A stretch of 64,000 nt of DNA from Chlorops oryzae (lineage: Eukaryota; Arthropoda; Insecta; Diptera; Chloropidae), in contig CM035808.1 of the NCBI GenBank assembly GCA_020466095.1, positions 73,029,188-73,093,187 of the forward strand, given 5' to 3'. Below the pieces are notes generated by a model. The model did not search any database. It saw only the letters and a program-made list of their open reading frames with translations, and was not told the origin of the DNA. The position numbers and the translations under genes are program-made. This document shows positions 11,243 through 21,195 of this stretch, in pieces. Positions within the stretch are counted from its first letter, which is position 1, and each line of letters opens with the position of its first letter.

Positions 11243-12681
11243 TTAAATTTTTGTAGGGTTACGCATGCAGAGGTAGATTGCAATGAGGCAAATTATTGTT
11301 AACCCTGTGTAGCCAACTTTCATAAGGTGATATTTTTGAGTTTTAATTTGGTTTGGAAGCTCGAGCACTTCCTGTGTCACCAATGAGGTTTGTAGTGCTG
11401 TGAGATTTTTTATTTGTGCGATGTATTCGTTTGTGTGGATTTCGTTTAATAGTGGCTTCAATCGTTGAGTATTTATTTTTTCGGAGATCTCCCAAACGCA
11501 AGTGTAAGATGCTGTGAGAGCGCTAGATATTTGATGTCGCCCTTGGACGGACATAAAGCTGTTCTTTAGGATGCATTCGGGATCAAGACTGAGCAAACCG
11601 GATCCTTTAAGATTTATTTCGGTAATGTCCTTTTTGCATACAGCTGTTGCACGAGAGGAGCGGGTCATTGCGTATATCCATTGATTACGGTGACGTAATG
11701 GAATCCAAACAGTGGTTTCCGTTGTTCGTTGTAATGAGCAATCTGGTTGTGTTTTGTTATGAAACAGATTAATTTCACAGGAACATACCGGTCGAGCCGA
11801 TTTCATATTGGATTTGACCTTTAGTACATATATGCATCTCTTCCTTTATGGTGAGACAATCGTCTAATTCGAATGTGCTGATGATGAAGTACTGATCACG
11901 CAATTTATTCATAGCTAGAGGTGATGAATATGGCTTAATCGACACCATTGTGTTGTTTAGCAAAGTTGGTAAAGTCCACGGTGCGTGTTTGTAAGAACAT
12001 CAAATTTCGAAGACTGCATACGTTGTAGGTTTGTTGCAATGTTTGTTAGCTGTATGGGCAATGAAGAGAAAATTCGAAAGACACTTTCTTGGTATTGTGC
12101 TTCATCATCGTCATGTATCTTATTTAAATGTGAGATATCTGGTGGTCCATATTATCAAACTTCGCCTTTACTGTTTCCTGGTCCAATTTAAGGATGTTGA
12201 TGGTAGAGTCAATGATTGAAGTCTGATTTTTAAGAAGCTTGAGGAGATGCTCTTCATTTTCTCTTACTTGTGTGATCGTGTGTGCCATCCGTTCAGCATA
12301 TTCAGAGTTCAACACGCCAAACATGGAATGAGCAATATTTCCAACTATATCGATAGCTCCTCGTTTTTGCCTCCGCCCAGACAAGAGTGTGCTGTCCATC
12401 ACCAGTTCACTTTCTGTGTGCTCAAAATCAGTGACTAGATTTTCGCAAGTACCTTTTTATTTCATCTCTTCGCATAAGCGGCTTAGAGCTACGGTACCGT
12501 TTGAAAATGTCACCAATTCGGTCCAAAATCCAGATAAGTCATAGTAAATCAGCAGATTCCATTCCGCGGGTGAAACAACGGCTGATCCGATTCCCTCAAA
12601 ATGAACTCCCAGTTGTGTTCCAAACTTTGTGTTGGTGATTTGGGCTCCCATCACCAATGGTAGTAGGTTTAGAGCCAACAT
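11243..12681 (-). pseudogene. BEL env-like glycoprotein gene with three visible breaks
   Basis: Starts at 12681 with a hydrophobic signal-like segment. An in-frame TAA at 12457-12459 is followed by the same frame to 12124, carrying a basic RRQKR cleavage motif and an adjoining hydrophobic fusion-peptide-like segment, then a heptad-like helix. The frame changes again around 11963 and 11806. The last open stretch (11243-11806, 187 codons) is cysteine-containing and ends in a single membrane segment (about residues 163-182) and a short cytoplasmic tail, the layout of a class I membrane fusion protein. Such env genes are known in errantiviruses and some BEL elements. With these breaks no full-length product is expected. 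Confidence 0.75.
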
Positions 12682-12686
12682 GACCG

Positions 12687-14129
12687 TTAAAGCTGTGTGG
12701 CATAGTGCAGTTGTTTTTTCTTGGGCACTTCGGGTTCTTCATCAGCTATAAGATCACTTGCAGAAGAGGCCGAGTCGTCTTCGTTAATCGGCAACGGTGC
12801 TAGTCTGTCAATCGGCCGCTTGCAATTGCCATTTGCCGTTTTAATGTCTACGACACGAACAATACCATCGTCGCCTTGATGGATTTTAGTAATTTTTCCC
12901 AATGGCCACTGTAGAGGAGCTGTGTTGTCCTCCTTGATTATGACCATATCACCTGGCTTAACGTTGATCTTTTGCGTCTTCCACTTGTGCCGATATTGAA
13001 GTTCACACAGATATTCTCGTGACCACTGTCTCCAAAACTCCCTTTTGAGCTGAGTGACCAGCCTCCACCTAGAGTAGACTTAGTTTCGCTTGTGTGGATC
13101 CTGCATCCACCTGTGCGTTGAGTGCTTCACCGATTAAAAAGTGACCGGGTGTTAGAGCAGCTAGATCATTTGGGTTGTCAGACAGTGGGCTAATGGGTCG
13201 TGAGTTAAGGATCCCTTGAATTTCTACCACCACAGTCTCGACCTCTTCATAAGTCAAAGACCCTGTCAATACGCTTCTTACCAAGAGGTGCTTTGCTGAT
13301 TTGACCGCCCACCAAAGTGTGGTGCTCGCGGTGGTATGCAGTCAAATGTTATACATTTGCTTGTACACTTTCTGATAATTGTGTTGGACGCCGAGTTGCC
13401 GTAAATTGCCTCCGAGAGTTCGTTAAGCTGATTTTTTGCGCCAACGAAATTTGTGGCGTTGTCGCAATATATGTTCTGACAACTGCTTCTTCGGCTAATA
13501 AACCGTTTTAGAGCTCCAATGAAGGCATCAGTGGTCAGGTCACTAACCAGCTCTAAATGTACAGCCTTTGTGGCAAAGCAGCAGAAGACCACAATATAAG
13601 ACTTTTGTGGCTTCTTTCCTCGCACCATGAAGTGTACCCAAAACGGCCCACAAAAGTCGACTCCTGAGTTTATAAACGGTCGAGCGGGTGTCACGCGAGT
13701 TGAAGGCCAGTTTCCCATCATTTGGCTGAGTAATTTGGGCCTTGCTCTGCAGCATCGTACACAGTTTTGTACAACTGATCGTGCCAAGGACTTTCCTTTT
13801 ACTGGCCAAAACCTCTGCTTGACGTGCACTAGAAGTGCTTGAGGCCCGCAATGCCGATTTCGCATATGAATCATTTGCATTAATAGTTTTGTAATCGGGT
13901 CATTGTATGGGATCAACATAGGGTGTTTAGCGTCATACGAAAGTTCAGATGCGTTTAGTGGTCCTCCTACTCTTATAATGCCAATAAAGTCCAGAAATGG
14001 AGTGAGGTTGCTGAGTGAACTCTTTTTACTAATTTCGTTGTGTTTCCTCAGGTGCTTTAAGTCCTCTTTGAAGTCAGCTTGCTGCATTGTGCGAACTATT
14101 ACCATAAGAACATTTTCTAGTTCGTTGAC
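12687..14129 (-). pseudogene. BEL pol remnant: integrase and DUF5641, copy B
   Basis: Same content as 468-1910: integrase zinc and catalytic domains in 13278-14105, a frameshift near 13280, then 13069-13284, and a second shift before the DUF5641 end (12687-12947). It differs from copy A by a single substitution near 13642 in the part I compared. Protease, RT and RNase H are missing. Confidence 0.88.
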
Positions 14130-14132
14130 TGT

Positions 14133-14615
14133 TTACTCAATTTTAGATTGTTGGTTCCGATTTCGTGCATGATTGATGAATCTTTGACGACTCGAATATC
14201 TCCTTGTATTGTAGGAAGACCTCATTAATGGCTTTGTAGTAATCGTTCTTAAAATACTCATGGTCTTCTGGTGGGCTTGGGACCATTCGAATTTGATTGT
14301 CGGATTTTTCAAATGTAGCCAATGCATCATCCAGTCTTCGTAAGCGTTCTTGAAAGTAGCTTATGGTGTCCTTTCGGGATCAGGATCCTTTTTGAAGTTC
14401 CGAATAATATTTTCGATCTTTCCTCCAGTTTCTTTCTGCTGTTTCACAAGTTCTTCAAAAGTAGCCATCGTGAAATTTAATGCGAATGAGGACCTAGCGT
14501 CCTTGTAGGCACGCAAATATACGAGTGATTTAGAAGATCGCCTAGTTGATCTTTGCTGATGGAATTGTTCCAAACGTGTCCGAATGAGGCGGCCAGCCTT
14601 TCTTACAGTCGCCAA
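14133..14615 (-). pseudogene. BEL gag N-terminal remnant, copy B
   Basis: Same as 1914-2396: 84 open codons from 14615, a stop after DPERTP, then a shifted frame 14133-14330. It ends where pol-derived sequence begins, marking the internal deletion. Confidence 0.75.
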
Positions 14616-14701
14616 ATGACCGTTCGTTGTCGCTGAACCACCGCTGCTACAATTAGACCGGATAAAGCTAATTTGTGATCCTGTACTTTGTGACAGAATA
14701 A

Positions 14702-14711
14702 GGGGTCACCA
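14702..14711 (-). promoter_or_regulatory. Primer binding site, BEL copy B
   Basis: TGGTGACCCC on the minus strand, three bases inside the 5' LTR. Confidence 0.65.
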
Positions 14712-14714
14712 AAA

Positions 14715-15327
14715 TGTTAGAGAATGGACTCGTTTGCCCAACTCTAGTTTGCTTGAAATTATCGACGATCTCAATTCAGCACATGAACTGATTGAGTGTT
14801 AATTTATTTGTCACAACAAACGGCACTTGAACCGTGTTGCTTCCTTTCAAATGAAATGAATGGTTTCGTGTTCAAAAGAAAAGTGAAGTTTATTTATTAT
14901 TATGCTAGCTTATATACAATACTTTTGGCTTAGTGATTCTTGGTCACATGTACAGGCACGTTGATGCAGACGCCTGCCGAAGGTGCAATTTGATACACCA
15001 AAACAATTTTAGTCCCCTTTGTCTTGCAATTCCGCTGACTACGCAGACATGTGTATGCACAAACGCAAGAAAGAATTTTGAACAAATAATTTTGCTGTAC
15101 ATAAACAAATTCAAACTCAAATGACGAAAAGTATACAAAATAAAAAGAAATAAATGCAACCAACGTCTTTTGCTGTACATGCACCATTCAATTTCAAATG
15201 ACGAAAAGTATAAAAAGAAATAAATGCAAGCAACGTATTTTGCTGTACACGCACAAATCCAATTTTAAATGACAAAAGTATACAAAATGATAAGAAAAAG
15301 AAATAAGCTGAATGAAATATATGAACA
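14715..15327 (-). repeat. BEL 5' LTR, copy B
   Basis: 613 bp with TGTT...AACA ends, followed by the GGGGG target duplication. Confidence 0.93.
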
Positions 15328-16554
15328 GGGGGTAAGGACTTTGGAGGATCATAGCTCCTCAATGCCCTGACCCAGCACATCAGTTAAGGTGGCACTCTAC
15401 GCGGATTTCCGTGATCTTCTTAGATCCGGAGTTTTATAAAATAACATTAAATGGCTTAGGAGGTACATCACTGCAAAGTGCCCACTGGCCACACCTGTAC
15501 CCGGTCATAAGGACTAGGGTTAAACATGTGTATCTGTGTCGGGTATTTTATTGTCAGGCTCTCCTGACTATAACACCTAACTTGTTTACAATAGTTTTCG
15601 GGGCACCCTGTATATGTATATATAATATATTAATTTTTTTTTTAGAAATATTAAAAATAATAAATTTAAATGTTTTCCATACTTTTGTATGGAACACACT
15701 TTAATTTGCTGACTAAGAGCTTCGTGGCCAAAGAGAAAACGGTAGTTGAATCAAAAATAAGGAGGGGTGCTACTACATGTTTTTTCTGTCAGAGGTCAGA
15801 TTTACCCGTCAAATGAGAAAAAGTTTTTCGTTAAAAAATCGGATATAGTTAGAAAATTTTTTCTGTGTAGAGATAAAGCTTTACACCCAGAGAAAGAAAA
15901 ATTCATTTTTGAAAAACAGTAAGGTCCACGAAACATTCTATGTAGCGAGTCGAATTACTTTTTGAGTTTTGACGATTTGAAGTGACGAAAACACAGATTT
16001 TCCAAAATATAAGATCCATTCGCAATCTTAATTAATTGGGTTAGAAACCTGAAACTTTGCTTGAACACCTCTATAATTATGGCTAATTAATTGAAAATAC
16101 ACCAAAATTAAAATATAAAAAAAAAAAAAAAATTTCACTTTAATCGAAGGTTTAATTTGTCGTATGTGATATGGGCAATTCAACTGAGGAGTTAGCAAAC
16201 GCCACATACGACAATTGTGTCACTGTCTTAAATGGCCTAGAAATTAAAAAGTATGTATGACACAACATTCATATAAACTGCATTCTAAAATACATAAATC
16301 ACTCTATATCTCGACGGAAAATTTAAAAAATCCACCGTACAGATTTTAATTAATTATCTCTTAAACTTCAAAGACGATTTCCCACAACCTCGAAATTTGT
16401 ACATACGACACCGGTTTTCTTAGGGGACGAAATGTCAAGAGCCTCTAACGAGTTTTGAATATTTACATTTTCGATGCGTTTCCTCCAAATTTCAACCTCA
16501 CTTATCCATGTGTCTGGAAATTTGTCATGCAAAACACATTCGTATGTTTTGAAC
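15328..16554. other. Flank of BEL copy B, no gene seen
   Basis: The duplicate of 3109-4329, with small length differences in a TA run (15614-15632) and a poly-A run. No coding region is supportable. Confidence 0.5.
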
Positions 16555-17167
16555 TAGAGATGGGCAACGGGACGGGATTCCCGCAGAAATCCCACCGGTC
16601 CCGCAAAATATTGCGGGAACGGGCGGGATGGGAAGAGTTTAAAAAAGTTGCGGGACGGACGGGAATTTTCATGATCCCGAAAATCCCGCGGGCCCCGAAA
16701 TATCTTGCGGGTCCCGATATTTTTTTAAAATCATATAATACTTTATACTTGCAACCAGTGAGAGGGTGTTTTCTACCTCCAGTAGAATACTAGAAGAAAG
16801 GCGAACTCGCCTTCTCAGCGAAAATTTTGAAAAAATTCTATTTTTAAATAAAAATGTATGTATAAAAGAATAATTAAGATATTATTTTTAACAAGTATTT
16901 ACATCGAAAAGATACAAAAATTGTTATACCAACGAGCTTCCTAAAGGAAAAGTTGTACAAATAAAGTTTAAAACGCATAAGAATCTGGAAAAAAATTATT
17001 TGTTCGGCTTTGAATTTTTTTCGGGATTCGGGATTCGGGATTCGGGTCGGGATGCGGGACGGACGGGAAAATTTTGAAATTATCGGGATGGGAAGGGCGG
17101 GAAAAAAATTTTTCTGATCGGGAAACGGGCGGGACGGGAACAAAATTTTTTCCCGCGCCCATCTCTA
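16555..17167. mobile_element. hAT-type MITE, 613 bp, intact
   Basis: The terminal inverted repeats are TAGAGATGGGC and GCCCATCTCTA, bracketed by a perfect 8-bp target duplication, TTTTGAAC (16547-16554 and 17168-17175), which is the hAT signature. Both ends are dense in GGGACGGG/CCCGC motifs, and 17028-17048 holds GGGATTC repeats. No transposase is encoded. Confidence 0.9.
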
Positions 17168-17929
17168 TTTTGAACAATTCGGCACAAGAATGTATATAAA
17201 ATTTTTTATATTTTTTTGGGAAACAAGCAAGCAAAAGTAGACAAAATATGTCTGTGGTTCAAGAAACTTCTGTGCGCGTGTGTTCCCAACTATTTTTGTT
17301 GCCCGAGTTCCGGGCTCCGGGCGGAAAACTTAGCGCACATCGGAAAAATGAAAATTGAAATTATTTGCTTTATTAGTGGGAAAATTTTTCAACAGATATT
17401 TTTAATGGCAAAAATCTGGAAATTTTTTTTAAATTCTGTTGTTTTGTGGGGCGAGGGGTGGGGGTTGAACCCCCAAAACCATCCCCTGCGTACGGGCCTG
17501 TTTAAATACCACATTTTTTGGTTGGCGATGGCCTTTTTTCGCAATCGAAGAACATTATGAAGCCATTCAGTAAAAAATAACTGACAAATTAGCTGACAAA
17601 TTTTAACTGTCGCTTAAGCAGAGCATATTAAGCTCTAGATGGACGCGTCTTCGAATTATATTGTATTGGTCGCCTGACAGCGCTCAAAAGATAACAACAG
17701 TTTGTTGCCTCTTGCATAGTTGGCTTACGAAGAAAAGTTGCGGCACTCACTTCCCCAAGTTAATCTATGGAAGTGAAGTGGCAAGGGTTAACGAAGAAGG
17801 AGCTGACGAACTACAGCAGATACAGGAACCAGAAAACTGCTTCTTTTCACTGGCCCCACGGCACGGAGGAGCCTCTGATTAAGCAAAATATATCCGAAAC
17901 AACTTAATGGAACATGTAAACAGGGAATA
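17168..17929. other. Non-coding spacer
   Basis: No recognisable gene. It contains a G/C-rich near-perfect hairpin (GGGGGTT, one-base loop, AACCCCC at 17460-17474). Open stretches here have no family features. Confidence 0.4.
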
Positions 17930-18267
17930 AGGGGTAAGTGGTTCCGTTTAGAATGAGAATATAGAGCCTGTTGGATGATGCAGAGTTAGTGGTTCGAGAC
18001 GAACTGGGAAATCTGGGAATGATTCGAATTTTCAGAAAACTTGCAGCTAAGTCATTCGTTAAAGGCTTTAGAAATCAATTGCTGCGCCATTTATTCATCG
18101 GCCACGCTTTTGTGCAAATATGACGCTAGGTGACACGAAAAGAGTACAGGAACCGGCCAAGAAGCCAAGAAAATTTTGCAAAAAGGAAGGGCATTTTTAT
18201 GACAGCTGTGTGCAGCGAATGAATATACCGAATTGTAAGCAGTGTTAAATCTATGGGCATGAAGAGT
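17930..18267 (+). pseudogene. Decayed Ty3/gypsy gag fragment
   Basis: Translates with stops and shifts to a gag-like helix (LAAKSFVKGFRNQLLR) and a CCHC-type knuckle (KFCKKEGHFYDSC, then NCKQC...YGHEESH). This resembles the knuckle region of the gag copies at 29202-29609. It ends where the left inverted repeat of element Y begins. The 3' part of a gypsy pol resumes at 26598, so Y appears to sit inside this element, with loss of the intervening gypsy sequence. Confidence 0.6.
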
Positions 18268-18502
18268 CCCATATTTAGGGCCATTACTCAATTACCGTAT
18301 AAGATAGCGCATAGACCTAATTTAGAAAGGATGAGACCTTGCGCAAATTTTAAGTGCCTAAACGCCAGTCTACGACTATAATTGTGGCTCCTATGAAATC
18401 AGAAAGGCCAATTTTTGCTCCTATTTGCACTTTTTCACTCAATTAGCGAGCCATATCTTAGCAAGCAGTGCAAGTTATCCCAATGTTAGGCATGCGTGTT
18501 TT
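18268..18502. repeat. Left inverted repeat of element Y
   Basis: Includes TTAAGTGCCTAAACGCCAGT and GAGCCATATCTTAGCAAGCA, both found inverted at 26218-26445. Confidence 0.8.
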
Positions 18503-19159
18503 TGATAAATTGGTAACGAGCATTCACAGCTGCAGAACTCAATGATCGGATGACAAATATGAAAGTTATAAGCAAAAAACTGCATTTTTATTTTGTTAAA
18601 AAAGTGGAGAATTTGTAAGTTGCGTATACGTCAGAAGGGCCCACCTTGTATGAACTGAATTGTATTAAATCAGACTTTGTCTTACTAAAATACCCATATC
18701 TCAGGAAATATTTAAAACGTTGTAAAAACTAGACCAATTATTAAAAGGCGAAGATTCCGCGCACACTTAGCGTACATAGACGTAAAATATCAACACTGTA
18801 AATTTTAGCACGGACAACAAATTCTTTAGGTACCCATAAAATTAGCTGTAAAAATGTCAAACTTTTAAATATTTGACAAACAAAGCCATTAATCTTGAAA
18901 AAAGTAACTACTCTACAACCCATAGCAGTCTCCTTTACCGAACCAGAGCATAATTTCTACCTGCTACCTGCACTCACAAATATCAACTCCTTTTTTCGCA
19001 CAACTAAAATCCTCAATAAACAACTTATCATTTCAAGTGACGTTTTCACCGTTATTTGAAGTAGGTACCGGTTATGAAGCTAGAGATGTGTTAGAAAACA
19101 AAAACCATTTTTTTCGTTTGAATGATTTCATATTTATACTTTAATAATTAAATCTATTC

Positions 19160-19807
19160 CTTAATCGGTGTTTTTTGTTTGTGCTCCTTCCTTTCGAATC
19201 ATTCCGAAGAAGCCAGCAATAGTCGGCGACCATTCTTCCATCAGTTGAGCGACCCTTAAAACGCTATTGCGCTCTGGCTATGTCTTTATGAAAGCGCTCT
19301 GCTTGCTCGTCGCTCACCATACCTAAACATCGGTCATCGAGGAGGTCGAGATGAGACATCAAAAAGTCTTATTTGTTCGTCATATTTGCACCAACCCGTT
19401 CAAAGTTTTTGATTAGTTTGTTATTTATTTGTTTATAATTTCGCGCTTTATGATTGCCAAGGAAATTTTGAACTAGATATTTGTACGAATTCCAAGCTGC
19501 ACAAAAATTTGGGGACAATGTGGATGTAAACTCTTCATCTCTCATGAGTTTCTTATTTTTTGGCCCTTCAGTATTCCTCCTCGCAATTTCGGGATTGATA
19601 AGTATGTAAATATTTCAATCAATTTATGAAATGCAGCGCCTTCTGGATCAAGTCGTTTCAAAATTTGTGTTGCCAAACCAATTTTTATGTGCAGAGGTGG
19701 AAGAAGATTCGATGAGACGTCATCGACTAAACAATTCATCTCTGGGAGCTCTGCTATAAAAAGTACACAGGAAGCATGGATGTTTCACGTTTCCGCCTTG
19801 AAGTCCC
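19160..19807 (-). pseudogene. Element Y transposase, C-terminal part
   Basis: On the minus strand, directly after X, it reads MGLQGGNVKHPCFLC (a C-x-x-C unit), then LPPLHIKIGLATQILKRL, FLGNHK, and SDEQSERFHKDI...GRSTDGRMVADYCWLLRND with several stops and shifts. These are the same blocks seen in the X transposase. Its start matches the break in the N-terminal piece at 25163. Confidence 0.68.
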
Positions 19808-19811
19808 ATTA

Positions 19812-20912
19812 CACTGTCAGACAAAAAAAAAGCAAAAGAATATTTTTAAAATTTTCCTGTAGATCTCGGCCTCCTAAGCAAGAAATTTTTTTTTTTAATT
19901 TTTCTATGGAAGAGTTTTTAGGCTGGTCTCCAGTTCGGTAAGGAATGTCAGCAGAAATTTTCTATTTTTTTCTCCGAGGAAAAAAGGTAGTACTACAGAA
20001 CTGTTTAGTGCAACAGAGGCACTCTGTCATATGTCACATGTGTCAAAAAAGTGAAACGAAACACAGAAATTAAAAAGGCGCGATTATAAACGTTCAGAAT
20101 AAAAAGCGCGCAAGTTCTTCTACTCTCTTTAACAAGCGATATTAATTCGCGTTTATTCTCGTTTGAGAAATTTATTAAGCGTTTTTGGTTTTTTGGGGTT
20201 TTTCTCCATGTTTTTTTGAAAAAACCCGAAAAATGGATGCACTATTTCTATACAATCACAACTGACCTACCTCACTTGTCAAAATTTCTCCAAGAAACAA
20301 TTCATTTGCATTTATTTCTGCTGATAGCCTGGGTTACCGTGCACATTTTATGTCAAAAAAACGTATTAAAATATGTACTACTTTTTTGCCGAACTGGGGA
20401 CTGCATGCAGAAAATTTCTTGAAGAAATATTTCTTAAGCATTTCTTTGGCTTTTTTTTTATAGAGTTTTTCATTCCTTGGGGAACTGGAGACCAGCCTTT
20501 TGAGAAAAAAATTTTTGATAAAATATTTTGATAAGAAATTTTAGATAATTAAGCTCCCTACAACTTAAAAAATTTTTTTTAGATTTTCATGAGTAGTTTT
20601 AGTGCTAGAGGTGCAATTATATAAGAAAATTGTGTTTTTTTCTAAAAACTCAGGGTAAATTTTTCATATAAAAATCTGTAAAAAATAGAAATCGAAGTGG
20701 CAAACCCGTTTTTAAACTTTTTGCGTATAGTTAAGTATTTCTTCTAAAAAATAAGCCCTGTTTGGCTCAAATCGAATAAAAATATACAGAGCTTTGATTT
20801 TTTTTGCCAAAACACTAAAAAACCGATATTTCTCAATTTTTGCTTTATTCACAAAACTTGTCCATATGAGGCGAAATTATTTTATGAAGGTGCAATTGAG
20901 TAAATTTTCACA
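19812..20912. repeat. Left inverted repeat of element X
   Basis: Interrupted by the MITE 19920-20498 and lacking about 80 bases present in the right repeat (inverse of about 24945-25030). Confidence 0.82.
19920..20498. mobile_element. MITE of 579 bp inside the X inverted repeat
   Basis: The ends AGGCTGGTCTCCAGTT and AACTGGAGACCAGCCT are inverted. The uninterrupted right repeat of X shows the empty site (GAGTTTTTGAG), giving a 3-bp TTT duplication. A 3-bp duplication would fit PIF/Harbinger, but the T-run makes the length uncertain. No coding capacity. Confidence 0.8.
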
Positions 20913-21195
20913 CATTTAAAAAAAAAAAATAAGAACAGTCTTAATTTGGGATTATTTGACTACCGGTCTTCGATACACCGGGGCCGCTGTGATGCAGCCC
21001 ACTTTAAGACAACATGAACTACCAAATTGGTGCAACTCCTGTGAAACATTTTTGAAATAAGCTCTAATGCAAAAGTGTTAAAGAAATAAACATTTATTTA
21101 AAAAATTATTTTTATACAATTAAAAAAAATTGCTTGCTTCCGCTTTGTCTTTTATATTTACTACCATCATTTTCACGCACAAGGGATCACACGTA

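Larger units (their letters stand above)
10411..15327 (-). mobile_element. BEL/Pao LTR retrotransposon, copy B, complete but internally deleted
   Basis: The 613-bp LTRs at 10411-11023 (3') and 14715-15327 (5') are flanked by a perfect 5-bp target duplication, GGGGG (10406-10410 and 15328-15332). The internal region is only about 3.7 kb: gag start, integrase with DUF5641, env-like gene. Protease, RT and RNase H are deleted, so it can move only if helped. The two LTRs differ at roughly two dozen positions by hand count (about 4%), so the insertion is far older than the duplication that made copy A. Confidence 0.93.
12220..16988. repeat. Right copy of the segmental duplication
   Basis: The counterpart of 1-4763. 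Unlike the left copy, it runs on into the intact remainder of the hAT-type MITE, so the sequence to its right appears to be the original flank. Confidence 0.9.

Noticed and set aside
11243..12681. Env-like gene as an integrated exogenous virus
   Set aside because: It sits between BEL LTRs, directly after the BEL integrase, in the same orientation and with the same age; it is part of the retroelement.
17216..17560. 114-codon plus-strand open stretch
   Set aside because: No family features, low-complexity composition, next to a MITE; likely chance.
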